DNA of 64,000 bases from Patella vulgata (taxonomy: Eukaryota; Mollusca; Gastropoda; Patellidae). The notes under the pieces are model-generated. The model saw nothing but the letters and a program-made list of their open reading frames with translations, had not been told where the DNA came from and ran no database searches. The position numbers and the translations under genes are program-made. The stretch lies in the NCBI RefSeq assembly GCF_932274485.2, contig NC_065885.2, positions 32,935,062 to 32,999,061 of the forward strand, read 5' to 3'. Shown here one piece after another: positions 1-38,747 of the stretch (positions are counted from its first letter, which is position 1; every line of letters starts with the position of its first letter).

Positions 1-27858
<27,858 letters not shown>

Positions 27859-29000
27859 ACTGATGATGTCTTCCTTGTCACCGTTTTATGTGTACTAGTT
27901 TATACGTATCTAGCAGATGAATGAATAGTGAAAAGTGAGAATGAAGCGGGTATATAATAATATTGATAAAAGATATTTGTACGGTTATGGTTGTATTAAT
28001 AAGCAAATAAAATCTAACATAATATTTGTCATGTCTTAAGGTAACTATTGGATTCAATGGTACATGATTGGGGGAATCAGGGATGATGGCTGGTGCTGCA
28101 TTGTGATGATGTATAATGCACCAACGACATCTCAGTAAACATATCCGACTCATGCCAGACATGTTGGCATATCCGTGGCCCAAAGCAACTCAAAATTACC
28201 GACAGGCTTTTCTCTGTATTAAATTGCATAGCTGATTGGTAACGTGCATATCTACAAAGTGTGAATAATAACATCCAATGAAATACATCATTCTAAATGT
28301 AGAATAATGAAAATAGGCTTCAAAGGAAAGGCTCTTCTAAATCTAGATCGTTTGTGAAATCTTTGACATCGATCAATGAATAACTATTCAAGATAAGAAT
28401 GTTACCAGTCGTTGGATGAAAGATTTCCATTACATACACAGAACGAAACACGGACGTGTCCATTGCAAGAATAACACATTATACCCCACACAACCCCTTC
28501 TTTAAAATGATTATCAATATTCAAAAATGATACTAAGACTTAAATGAGCCAAGTCGCGATAGATTTACCTAACACTGTACAATAACACGAACGCCGTGTA
28601 CCAATGTGTTAATATAAACTAAGATGTACATCTTCGTCGTTCCAGTCGTACAATCGTTAAACCAGTGTGATATCGTGATTAAGTGAAACGTTTAAATGTG
28701 TTTAAAGTTATTAAATAAATGACATGTGGATTTAGTTTAAGATAGTTTCTATGAATAAGGACACGGGAAGTGAATTAACATTTTAGTTTGAAATAATTGT
28801 ATTAAAATTATTTGCTGTTCAAACGGAGGGAGATGTTGATAAAGCAAAATATGAACACTTAAAAGAAATATACTATACGCTTTGGCAGGAATTTGAAGAA
28901 GGCTGCTGAAAGATGATGTTAGGCTCTGAATAGGTGTTCATGATGCATGTTGGAAATAAAATGATTAAGAGCCATTAATTGGGTCGAGTAGAATCTGATA
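27859..29000. other. Receptor 3' region and downstream
   Basis: The first ~170 bases are probably 3' untranslated sequence up to the poly(A) signal at 28006. From there to 29000 I see no gene or repeat. Confidence 0.5.
28006..28011 (+). terminator. Candidate poly(A) signal of the receptor gene
   Basis: The first AATAAA after the stop codon, about 150 bases into the 3' untranslated region, followed within 20 bases by a T/GT-rich stretch. Confidence 0.45.
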
Positions 29001-29004
29001 GACG

Positions 29005-29205
29005 GGACTCCTGGCAAGGAACAGCGTTTATTTGGCTGGAAAGAGCGAATACCCGAGGTCCCGTGTAGACGTTGGTGTGCACGTTAAATAACCCCTGAAA
29101 GTTGGAATTTGAATTAAGAGTATAGTCCGTAGTGCCGCTGTCCGGGCAAAATTTTCCTCATAGTACACTATCTGTGAAATAACCGTCTTCATTGGTCCAT
29201 TTTAT
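29005..29205 (+). mobile_element. SINE family 2 fragment without head
   Basis: CCGAGGTCCCGTGTAGACG, TAGTGCCGCTGTCCGGGC and CCTCATAGTACACTATC match the core of the copy at 12249-12618 in the + direction. Both ends are missing. Confidence 0.75.
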
Positions 29206-29375
29206 TATAATATGTAAATTTTACCATTTGTAATAAATAGACAGACCACAAAGATAATACAGGTTAAAAATAAAATAGAAATCTAATCATTAGTTATCTA
29301 ACTTCCAGTTACTATTCGATTTCGACTAGTGTTCAGGAATACGACATCAATGTCTGTTCAGGTCTTGATAGGGCA

Positions 29376-29440
29376 CGAGAGAGGGAAATGGGGTTTAACG
29401 TCAACACAAACTAGGTCATTGTGGGACTAATTGCTAGGTA
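29376..29440 (-). mobile_element. SINE family 1 tail fragment
   Basis: GAGAGGGAAATGGGGTTTAA, then ACACAAACTAGGTCATT: the reverse complement of the family tail only. Confidence 0.7.
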
Positions 29441-29615
29441 ACAAGATGAATACAATTTAACAAAAAACATTAATTTCCCCACTGACTTCAATGTTAATTC
29501 CGGTCTCTTCGCCGTGCTCCAACTATTCCCCAAATTTCGTTGGGCTGAACGTTTTTCAATTCAGACCGAGTAACAAATGGCCATGCCTTGGCTCCAGATA
29601 TTTTTCCCCCGTGAA

Positions 29616-29623
29616 TGACGTCA
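29616..29623. promoter_or_regulatory. CRE palindrome upstream of THAP remnant
   Basis: Perfect TGACGTCA, 89 bases before the THAP start codon at 29712. This is the known binding site of CREB/ATF factors; a function here is inferred from position only. Confidence 0.35.
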
Positions 29624-29711
29624 GAGACGACAGACGTTGTGAATTTCCCGATGGAAGGCTATTGCAATAGAGCACTGCATCCCATCATTTTGACTAAATG
29701 GAAGCATAAAC

Positions 29712-30017
29712 ATGGTCAATTGCGTTATTTGGGAATGTACTAATAACACCAACAATAAATCAGGAAGCACGTGTCATTTCTTTAAATTTTCAAGCGAGGT
29801 AACACGCGGAAAGGTCTGGACACAGAGATGTCAACAAGTCGAAAAGGGCTGGTCTCCATCAAAACACGCTTCTCTTTGTTCGTAACATTTCAAGTTATCT
29901 GCTTACGAACGTGATTCTGCTCGATTGAAGGAACTTGGATATGAAAACCTAAGAGCGAAACTCCAGCCAGATGCCGTGCCCATATTCGGCATTGTTCCCG
30001 AGGAAAATGTTTGTTAA
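29712..30017 (+). pseudogene. THAP-domain remnant with one in-frame stop
   Basis: The frame ATG to TAA spans 101 codons and reads as one complete THAP zinc-finger domain: MVNCVIWEC (Cys4 and Cys9), a conserved tryptophan in VWTQRC, WSPSKHASLCS, the histidine of HF and the closing DAVPIF. THAP domains bind DNA through C-x4-C...C-x2-H zinc ligands and occur in host regulators and in P-element-type transposases. Codon 58 is TAA (29883-29885) where relatives have glutamate in LCSEHF, and no transposase or other domain follows. So it is a dead gene, or a first exon whose stop is a sequencing or population variant. No intron is needed to read the domain. Confidence 0.85.
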
Positions 30018-30390
30018 TTTTGACAGTGTAACTGCGACTCGAGGGGCTAAAACTACGTTACTACAGGAACCGACATGCAACCGAGGTAATTAGTAGACCC
30101 TCGCCTAAGCACTAACGTCCACTGACCAGTGAAATTTTAATATTATTATGGTGATCAAGATATAGCAGTTATGTTATCTTTCCATGTTAAAACTGTGCAT
30201 AGTTCTATGGTGACACCGACACGCTTTCAAAATCTTGCAATAAAAATGTCAGCAACATAGCTAGGTAGCCTAATGTAAATTATTATCCACTTTTCGAAGC
30301 GTCTTTCGCATCAGTAGTAGGTTTAAACCTATGTCGATGATTTTGCAGTCGATCATACATAGTCCTAGATGTAGGAAGTCCGTCAGTTTT

Positions 30391-30580
30391 TAAGGACAAT
30401 ATTGGTGTCAGTCATTATCACATGTGATAGAACTGGTTAAACACGTTCCAAATATAATGTTAACACAGAGATCATTGCTACGATAGAAGCCTTCAAGAAA
30501 GGGAAGTGATGAACGCAAAAGGAAAATAAGAGTTACCCTTCTATATATAACTAACTGAAGTGACGAGTGATAACAGATTC
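30391..30580 (+). repeat. ~190-bp repeat, inverted copy at 50606-50802
   Basis: TAAGGACAATATTGGTGTCA, GTCATTATCACATGTGATAG and ACACAGAGATCATTG recur as reverse complement 20 kb away, about 80% alike by eye. Family unknown. Confidence 0.75.
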
Positions 30581-30620
30581 ACGGGCGAATTTCTGCTCAT
30601 TAATAATTCCTGTTTGGACC

Positions 30621-30722
30621 AAAAGAAAAATAGAAAAAGTCCGTGCATTACCATGTTTTTATTAAGTATAGAATGAATAAAAACAAGGGAATGTACGGGC
30701 TATTTCTATTTTTCTCGTTTTC
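30621..30722. repeat. ~45-bp-arm hairpin
   Basis: AGAAAAATAGAAAAAGTCCG at the left is mirrored by CGGGCTATTTCTATTTTTCT at the right, and the arms continue through GTTTTTATT/AATAAAAAC around a short loop. Confidence 0.75.
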
Positions 30723-32482
30723 CCTTATCTAGTGACATTCAATTACTTTTTTGAATTATCAAAATTTTTAATATCCTCTTACAGCCTCACATAACAACTT
30801 TGGTCTAAAATGGACGAAGATGGTTTGAATTAACATTTTCTGCCAGGTTTTGGTAAATATTCATGATTTTGAGGCGGAAGGATAACAGGGTTATCAGGTT
30901 GGCTACGGCAATATGTACGGCAACTAGTTACATGTTTTAAGTATGCTTCTTCAAGTTTGTGTATCTCAAAATTTTGGTGGTCAACCTCATACAAATTTTA
31001 GTGCAAAGACATGACCATTTGTTCCTCTGTCTGTAGTGAAAAGCATTCAGCCCAACTAAAATTTGGGGAAAAGTTGGAGGTGGGCAAAGAGGCCAGAATT
31101 AACATTGAAGTCAATGGAGAAATTAATGGCGGTCTGCCTCCCAATGAAGAAATCGGTTGTTTCCCTTTAACTAACTATAATGGCAATGTAAATTGGGAGT
31201 GAACAGAGGCACGAATTACTGCTATTTTAATATATTGGGATTTAGATTCAACCAGAACGTCTCGGATTCCAGGATAGAACCGGTGGCGTTGACAAGGGAA
31301 TGTGTTAAGTTGACACGATAAACTGTGACAGATGGAACTCGAACTGTAGGTAAACACACCACTCGCCGAAAAAAGAATGCTCCCCTGGAGTAACAATAAC
31401 TCTGTTCTAACTGAGGCAGAATGTTCAAATTTGATGTAAATCTTTATAAGGTGAAGGTCTTGATTAATTTCGATTATCATATCGTACGCATGCTTTCAAA
31501 GGCTTAATTTTAAAAAGGGTCCTTATTATAGTGAAAGTTATGGCATACTATGGATTTTTTTTATGAAGAAATTTCAATTATCATTGGCACAGCAACTCGC
31601 GCGCTTTGGGACAGCGAACAAATGATCAAAATTGGCAAGTTAAACAAATTTTGATAGCTTTATATAATACGATATGATATGTATGAGAGTACCATAAACA
31701 CATAAATATATAAATAATTATCTATAACCACATATTACTAGGGTTGTAGTACGATAGGCCAATTATATCAGATCAATTTTATATCTAGTTCCACAGATCA
31801 CGTATGTGTTCAAAATACCACAAATTAGTTATCATACAGGCAATGACGTCATAGTGGCTTGTGTATTAAATAGGAACAATTTTTGTTGCTCATGTCGTAT
31901 TTCAATGCTTTACACAGTTCGGACTGTCTGGATGTGCGTTTCCAGCAAACAGATCACGTAAGAACCATTCCGGATTTCCGCTGGTCGGAGTCTATTTCCC
32001 ATTTTCGTGTATATTACGGTAGTGTGTGGGTGTGAGGTGGGGTGTAAATGTCTGATGTAGTTGATCGTGATTAACTTCCCATTACAACTATATATGGAAT
32101 ACATACCTGGGTGTATTTTGATTTTTGATCTCCATGGTATATGTAAATATGTATGTATTTGTGTCTAGTACCCGTAGAACGTTTGAATTAAAAATATTAT
32201 TTACTGCAATGTGTATATTATGTGGGTGTAAGACAGGTCGGGAAGTCTAACGTAGTTGATCGTTATCAGTTTTCCATCATATCTATATCATATATAAACA
32301 CGCGTACATGTATATAAATATCCATTTACTTTGATCTGCCCCATTCATGGCAAATGTAAATATTTAAGTACTAGTGGAGCTTTTATATTCCAAATATTCT
32401 TTACTTGAATGTTTACACTAGAGATTTATATTTCAAAAACATGTATGTTCGACGCTTGGGCAGTACCATTTCGTAAAGAATA

Positions 32483-32696
32483 TGAAATGAAATGTAATGG
32501 GCTTTGAGTTTGACGTCCTATTGTCCTAATGCGACTGAGGGAAATTTTGCCCGGTCATCGGCACTACGGACTACTCTTATATCGAATTACAATTGCCAAG
32601 GGATCTTTTACGTGTACGCCAATGTCTATACGGGACCTCCACTTTTCGTCCCATCCGAACAACTATACGTTGTTGCATGCCAGGCGAAAAGGGATT
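32483..32696 (-). mobile_element. SINE family 2 fragment, head missing
   Basis: Starts with the tail side (TGAAATGAAATGTAATGGGC), then ACTACGGACTACTCTTATAT, GCCAAGGGATCTTTTACGTG and CTTTTCGTCCCATCCGAAC. It stops before the tRNA-like head, as expected for a 5'-truncated insertion. It keeps the ATCTTTTACGTG segment lost from the copy at 9906. Confidence 0.82.
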
Positions 32697-32883
32697 AAAT
32701 GGATAATTAAATATTTATATATATGTACAAAAAACAATAAATGACGGGACAAGACGTTATATAACGAATGGAAAATAAAGAAGTGCGAATAGAGATAATC
32801 TTACACATTTTACAGACAGACACACAACACGAATATTTGACAAAACATACATGAATGTGGACGAACATTTAGACAAAGAGACT

Positions 32884-32914
32884 AGACCGACAGAAACGAC
32901 CTGTGTGGGTGGGC

Positions 32915-32987
<73 letters not shown>

Positions 32988-33130
32988 AATACTTAATTAA
33001 AGCTGCTCTTTGCTAATATATAATTGAAATTAAAGAGGGCAAAATAAAACTACATTTTATGCCAACGTTTTCACCGTGACAATTAATAAATGCCTGAAGA
33101 GCCGCTATATTATATCGTTTCTGTCGGTCT
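32884..33130. repeat. Microsatellite inside a 16-bp inverted pair; possible Penelope-like end
   Basis: AGACCGACAGAAACGA at 32884-32899 is exactly inverted at 33115-33130. Between them lie (GT)n then (AT)n from 32914 to 32985. The reverse strand at 33040-33110 reads GTCACGGTGAAAACGTTGGC, then ATAAAATGTAGTTTTATTTT, which resembles the ends of Penelope-like retroelements in style only. The family call is a guess. Confidence 0.35.
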
Positions 33131-33489
33131 TGTCGATTTGTCCGGTTGAATGACAGGGCGGTGCAACCCTTCCTTGGGGCTTCTTGGTGAGTGTAGGGTC
33201 TGGTGCATTCTTCCAGTTCTTCTTCTAGTCCGGTATGGTAGTTGATTTCATCTTTTCTTCTGTTTGTTCGTTTCTCTGTAGGAAGAATCCACTAATGAGA
33301 ATCAAATTGCCAAGTATAAGTTCATTAATAATCAACATAACAGAATGAAACATTTCAGACAAAGAAAAAATATTAATAATAATAACAAGTTAAACATATA
33401 GATGGTATACCTTTGATAATACAATTAAATATAAATGAATGAGAAATATATACATTATTTACATAAATCATTCAGTAAATGGACATGAA

Positions 33490-34238
33490 TAGGGTTATCT
33501 ACCCTTAGAGGCTACAATTTTGATCAGATTTTAATGAAATTTTAAATTTATGTTTATATCACAAATATATCGGTTCCTTTCGATAATCGCGCAAATCACG
33601 TTACTTCCTGGATTATGGCCCCTGATTGTTCTAAAAATCGCATTTGTAGCTTGTGTAAATATATCACCATTACATATCAATGAAGGTTGAGTTCAAATTC
33701 GTAAAAATCTGACCGAAACTGCCGGACAAAATGGCCGCTCCTTATACGCAACTAGTGTAAAAGTATGTAATACCAAGGTTGTGGGCACTTTAAAGGCCAC
33801 AATTTTTATGGAACTTTAAATTTATGTTTATATCACAAAGATCTCGATTCATGTCGATAATCGCGTATATCCGAACGTAACTTCCTGGATAATGGCCCCT
33901 GATTGTCCGAAAAATCGCATTTTTAGCTTGTGGACCCGCTAGAATCACAATTTGTATTCGATTTTAAAAAATGTTTAAATATATCACCGTTACACAATGA
34001 TTTCGTAAAAATCTGACCCAAACTGCCGGATTAAATGGCCGCTCCTTCTACGCAAATAGTGTAAAAGTATGTAATACCAAGGTTTTGGGCCCTCTACAAG
34101 TCACAATTTTTATCCACGTTTGATGAAATTTAAAATATATCTTTATATCCCTAATATCGAAAGGGATGAGATGTTTGGGATATAAAGATATATTTAGCGT
34201 TTTCTCTACCCATCTCTTGCAAACTGTGGGCGTATCTG
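33490..34238 (-). mobile_element. TIR1 element, end-truncated copy B
   Basis: Internal ~320-base units (GATTATGGCCCCTGATTG, GGACAAAATGGCCGCTCC) and the right end CTCTTGCAAACTGTGGGCG are present; the ATACGCCC left end is missing. A local inversion near 34140-34195 makes a 19-base hairpin (ATATCTTTATATCCC and its complement). Confidence 0.75.
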
Positions 34239-35870
34239 TGACACTAGGGGTAGATGTGTGACACTTTCGTCTAGGACTTTCTTCGACTTCACGTTATTTC
34301 AATCATCAATTAACTGACTCTGGAACACCGTTTATGTTGTTACTATGTTTATATAACAAATACAGCAAACTACAAAGGTTAAATACAACCAAACTACAAT
34401 ATCTATGATAGTACTTTTCGGATTATTAAAATATCCATGGTCTGAGTTTAATATCCTTTCTAACTCAGACCTAACGGCTTAAACGTGGCAGGAGCCACAT
34501 ATTTCTAGATAGCTAACATAAGGCTCGCGCTCGGATGATGTGTTCACCCTAGCCTTTAAGCCGAGGAGGCTATGGGTATGTTTCCCTTGAACTCCGAATG
34601 TTGGTCTGAGAGAAAATCAAAATCGCTCTCTCCTATAAAGAAGTATAATGCGTCATCTTTTAGGGCGGGACAATTACCATTTTTGGGTAAGGGTTTCGTA
34701 TAGGCACCGTTTTAATTGTAGTTAATTGTACTAATCCGTGCACGAGATGACTGCACTATAGTACCCTACTTCCAGCAATTGATACTGACATAACTGTCGG
34801 TGAGTTAGTCTTAAGATAGTAGAATAATGCAAGCTACTTCATTACCCTAGTTTTCGTCACACATCATGTAGGTAAAGAATTTCTAGATTAAACAGAACAC
34901 CTATCTTAGAACTAAAATAAGCCCTATAGTATTACATATCTTGCCTGGCAACCGCTGGTTTCTCTTTATAAAAATTACCAGCAAGGACGTTATCAATAAA
35001 ATCTTGAGAACAATGTCTTTTCCGAGGAAAGGGAATTTTAGTCGGTGTTCATCATGATTTCCTCAAAGGGTGGTGACAAAAACGTATAAATAATAACAAA
35101 TACAACACCAAATCAAAGTTTTCTACTAGTAATAATAACGAACTGTGGTAACAATAAAGAACCCAAATTTTATACTCCTAAAATAACCAAACTATGCTAA
35201 CTAAAAGAAATCTACTGACTGGTTCGGCAATTCAATAGTTCAGAAGAAAAATGCCGATTTATTAAGCCTCTGTTTATATCTGAAACCACATAATGACGCC
35301 ATCAGACGCGAATATTATGTCACCCCACCCACAGACGTTAAATTTAAACTCAGTGGAAAGACTCTTGGGCTATCGGAGACACCATCCTACAATAACAACT
35401 TTTATCACAGCTTGAGGAAGAATAAATAATTTGTATCCAATCTGGAATATCACCAGCTAATGAAGTTAAACAGAAACCAAATAAAAAAAACACTATGTGG
35501 TTATATAGAAGCTGTTTATAATATTTCGGATGATATGATAATAGCGGCTACAAAGAACACGGTTCTATTCCAGACAGAGCGTGATAGAACAATTTCTTAC
35601 CTGGGAGATATAGAAGCTGAACGCGTTTACAGTACAACAATGTAAATAAACCACACAAGGACGAGGGTGAGGTGTCTGCTTACCTCAAGAATGCCAACCC
35701 ATGGCCCATGCTTCAAGAACACAGACATAAATCGAGTATAACTAAGCACAGATTAAACAGATGTTTTGCTAGAACTAAATATAAGAGAATGATTGTTGAA
35801 ACGTAGCTTTATAGAAATATAGTAATTGTTATCCATAAAACTGTTGTGTTTATTTTAATGTTCAATTCCT
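34239..35870. other. Sequence without recognisable gene
   Basis: A 61-codon open frame at 35460-35645 matches nothing I know. No clear repeat copy. Confidence 0.45.
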
Positions 35871-35879
35871 AAATGCCAT

Positions 35880-36110
35880 TCAAACAGTACACTGAGTGTC
35901 CTCACTCTCACTCACAGCATCAACCAATCAAATTGCTTATCTCTGCTTACCCGAAGCAGAAAATTCTCATCTTCGAACTCCGTCAAGGCATTCCCCTAAT
36001 AGACACCTACACCAAGTTTAAACATTCTAAATCAATTAGAATGAGAGTTATTGTGTTCCAAAGTCTCGACCAATGAAATTGCTTATCGCGCTGCTTACCA
36101 TGATAGTCCG
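35880..36110 (+). repeat. TIR2-family internal repeats, fragment
   Basis: AGCATCAACCAATCAAATTG, CTTATCTCTGCTTACCCGAA and ACACCAAGTTTAAACATTC are the ~145-bp internal unit of the TIR2 elements (see 48551-49088 and 61465-62745). Neither terminus is present. Confidence 0.75.
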
Positions 36111-36361
36111 ATCCGTAGTGTAAATCCGTTGGCTTTTCGGGTAGAAATCGTGGAATAAGCTTTATTTTGAAAGTTTCGATTCTTCTGAGTAGGTGTTCAT
36201 GGCATGGGAGGCCATTATCTGAGGGTAGCCATTTTCAATAATATTCCAACTTATTTTTTTCATTTTTACCGTATTTATAATGTTATCGACCCATCAACTG
36301 TGATTTAGTACTGTATTAGTATTCACAGGGGTCATGACTATATTTCAGATTTTTTTTCATA

Positions 36362-36540
36362 GGAGTAGGGTCGCCTGTCCAACCTCGTGGGTTTTCTCCG
36401 GGTCCTCCGGTTTCATCCCACTGCTAAAGACCCCTACGCGCAAGCGAATTATTGAAATAAAATTAAACCATATGTTAGTCCCGAAATGAGCTAGTTTGTG
36501 TCGAGTGGACGTTAAACCCCCATTTCTCTTGCTCTCTCCT
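36362..36540 (+). mobile_element. SINE family 1, 5'-truncated
   Basis: Starts at AGGAGTAGGGTCGCCTGTCC in the core and runs to the tail TGGACGTTAAACCC with CT-rich end; the tRNA-like head is missing. The inverted arm at 38640-38670 has the same flanks without it, so its edges are fixed by an empty site. Confidence 0.9.
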
Positions 36541-36548
36541 TCACTTCA

Positions 36549-37195
36549 TAAAGATATTTCCAAGATGGCGGCCATTTTTAGTGGGAAAATGGGACGATTT
36601 GAAGATTTTGTTTAAGAATAGTGTTTGGTGTCAATACATATGTTTTCGGGGTCGTAGATTCCATTTCTGACATTTACAAACTTGTTAAATGATCACATGT
36701 ACACTTAATTAGTATATTTCCAAGGTGGCTGCCATTTTTGGCGGGAAAATAAGACGATATGAAGATTTTGATTAAGTAGTAGTGTTTGGTGTCAATATAT
36801 ATGTTTTCGGGGTCGTAGGTTCCATTTCTGACATTTACAACCTTGTAAATTGATCATATGGTCACATACTGAGCATATTTCCAAGATGGCAGCCATTTTT
36901 GGCGGAAATTGGGACAGTAGTAGTGTTTGGTGTCAATATATATGTTTACGGGCGCGCAGAATTCATTTCTGACATTTACAACTTTGTAAAATGATCACAT
37001 GTGCACATATTTAGCATAATGCCAATATTGCTGCCACTTGTGGCGGAAAAATCAGACGATTTGCTGATTTTGTTTAAGAGGTTGTATTTTGTGTCAATAT
37101 ATATGTTTTCGGTGGCGCAGATTGGATTTGTGCCATATACAATTGAGTAAAATGATCAATGATCAATTTAGCATATTTTCAAGTCGGCAGAACGT
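36549..37195 (+). repeat. 165-bp tandem repeats, left arm
   Basis: Units begin near 36549, 36714, 36877 and 37014, with part of a fifth near 37178. Each carries TTTCCAAGATGGCGGCCATT or a variant, then GTGTTTGGTGTCAATA and TATGTTTTCGGGG. One unit is about 28 bases short. The AAGATGGCGGCCAT core matches the YY1 consensus. Confidence 0.85.
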
Positions 37196-37638
37196 TTTCT
37201 ATTATTATCACATATTTACTTGTCGTTGTTATTTACACGTTTCTGCGTCCAATTCTACTACCTAGACTATGGGCTTGTAGCACATTCTAGAAAGCCGGTA
37301 CCGTGTCGGACCCATTTGGTATATTATCCAACCCGCCCATCACACACCTGCCACAACCACACCAAACGCTTTCTACGCTCAGCGCGCTCAAGATCTTAAT
37401 ACGCTCATGGTCAAGCTCTGGCCACACGCTCTCGCGGTTAGCAGTCAGACTGGGATACGTTCTCACCACACTGCCTTGACGTTCCTGATGGACGAGGCTC
37501 AGTACCTTCCCTATATAAACAAAAAGGTCGTAACAGCGCAGCAAGCTTGTGGCTAGGAGCTTCCTTCCAGTCTGGAGGCAAGGTGACGAGGACGTGGCTG
37601 TAAATGAAATACTTGCTAAAAAGCCCTCGTGACATAGA

Positions 37639-38088
37639 TTATGTTATCAACTGACTTCTAAGCTGAATGTGGAACGAGCATGTGGAATGCTGTTGCGTTG
37701 GAAACATACAGTATGTCACCACTTTCACAACGACGTGGTAGGCTACTTTTACATCACTACCACCAGTTCTTTCAATGGTGATGGCAGTGTATACCGCTTT
37801 ATATTTAATATCATACATTTCTGTTCTACTTTTTAATTTATTAATTACCTTTTCAAAAGTTGCAAGTCTCACATTTTTAACCATCGTTAATTTTGTATCT
37901 ATAACTGACAGACAACATAAACTGGAAGTCTCGATGGCGCCACCAAGTCTTAAAATCAGACTGATCGACCATGTAAATGCATTTTCCTGGAAAATCGATA
38001 TAAGCTCAGTGGTCAACTCGCATGAGAAGTTTTTATCGTTGGATAATATACCTAATAGGTAAAACACGACAATGGCTTCCAGGAACAT
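37639..38088 (-). CDS. Unrecognised 149-codon frame in the centre of the inverted structure
   Basis: Starts MFLEAIVVFYLLGILSND, a hydrophobic segment that could be a signal peptide, and continues with a mixed region containing SSLCCLSVIDTKLTM, ATFEKVINKLKSRTEMYDI and strand-like stretches (YKAVYTAITIER, VKVAYHVVVKVVTYC). Seven cysteines in all. I do not recognise the family. A TATA-like stretch (TATGTATAAAG) precedes the ATG on this strand. The opposite strand is also open for 95 codons (37775-38062) and a TATAAA lies on the + strand at 37513, so the coding strand is not certain. It might be a whole small gene, an exon, or a captured gene fragment inside a transposon; chance is not excluded. 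Confidence 0.4.
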   Translation of the reverse strand: MFLEAIVVFYLLGILSNDKNFSCELTTELISIFQENAFTWSISLILRLGGAIETSSLCCLSVIDTKLTMVKNVRLATFEKVINKLKSRTEMYDIKYKAVYTAITIERTGGSDVKVAYHVVVKVVTYCMFPTQQHSTCSFHIQLRSQLIT

Positions 38089-38114
38089 GCTACAACTTTA
38101 TACATAGCAGAATC

Positions 38115-38650
38115 GGACCCAGAAACCGTTTCAAAATCAGCACATCGTCCCATTTCCCCGCCACAAATGGCAGCCATATTAGAAATATGCTAAATATGTG
38201 AACATGTTATCATAATACTCAGTTGTAAACGGCAGAAATGGAATCTGCGACCCGAAAACAGATATATTTACACAAAAGACGACTACTTAATCAATATCAG
38301 AACACCGTCCCATTTTCCTGCCAATAATGGCCACCATCTTGGAAATATGCAAAATAACTGAGAGAAATGGAATCTGTGCCACTGAAAAGATATATTGACA
38401 CCAAAGACGACCACTTAATCAATATCAGCACAGCGTCCCATTTTCATGCCAAAAATTGACTGCCATCTTGGAAATATGCAAAATAGGTCTACATGTGATC
38501 ATTTTACACAGTTGTAACTGGCGGGAATTGAATCTGTGCCTATGACAAAATATTTATTGACACTAAACACTAGTACTACTTGATCGAAATAAGCACATCG
38601 TCCGATTTTCCCGCCAAAAATGGCCGCCACCTTGGAAATATCTTCATGAA
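38115..38650 (-). repeat. 165-bp tandem repeats, right arm (inverted)
   Basis: Four units in reverse orientation, keyed by CCCATTTTCCTGCCAA-type blocks near 38151, 38309, 38437 and 38602. These pair with the left-arm units in inverted order, including one short unit. Confidence 0.85.
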
Positions 38651-38747
38651 GTGATGGGAAAAAATCTGAAATATTGTCACGACCCCTGCCAATGTTAATA
38701 CATTGCCAAATCACAGTTGATATGTCGATAACATTATAAATAAGGTA

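Larger units (their letters stand above)
30018..32480. other. Intergenic sequence with a hairpin and a diverged repeat
   Basis: Holds the repeat at 30391-30580 and the hairpin at 30621-30722. Open frames at 31011-31202 (+) and 31175-31480 (-) overlap on opposite strands and match nothing I recognise. A TGACGTCA lies at 31844. Confidence 0.5.

Noticed and set aside
32914-32985. CRISPR-like or regulatory array
   Set aside because: It is a plain GT/AT microsatellite.
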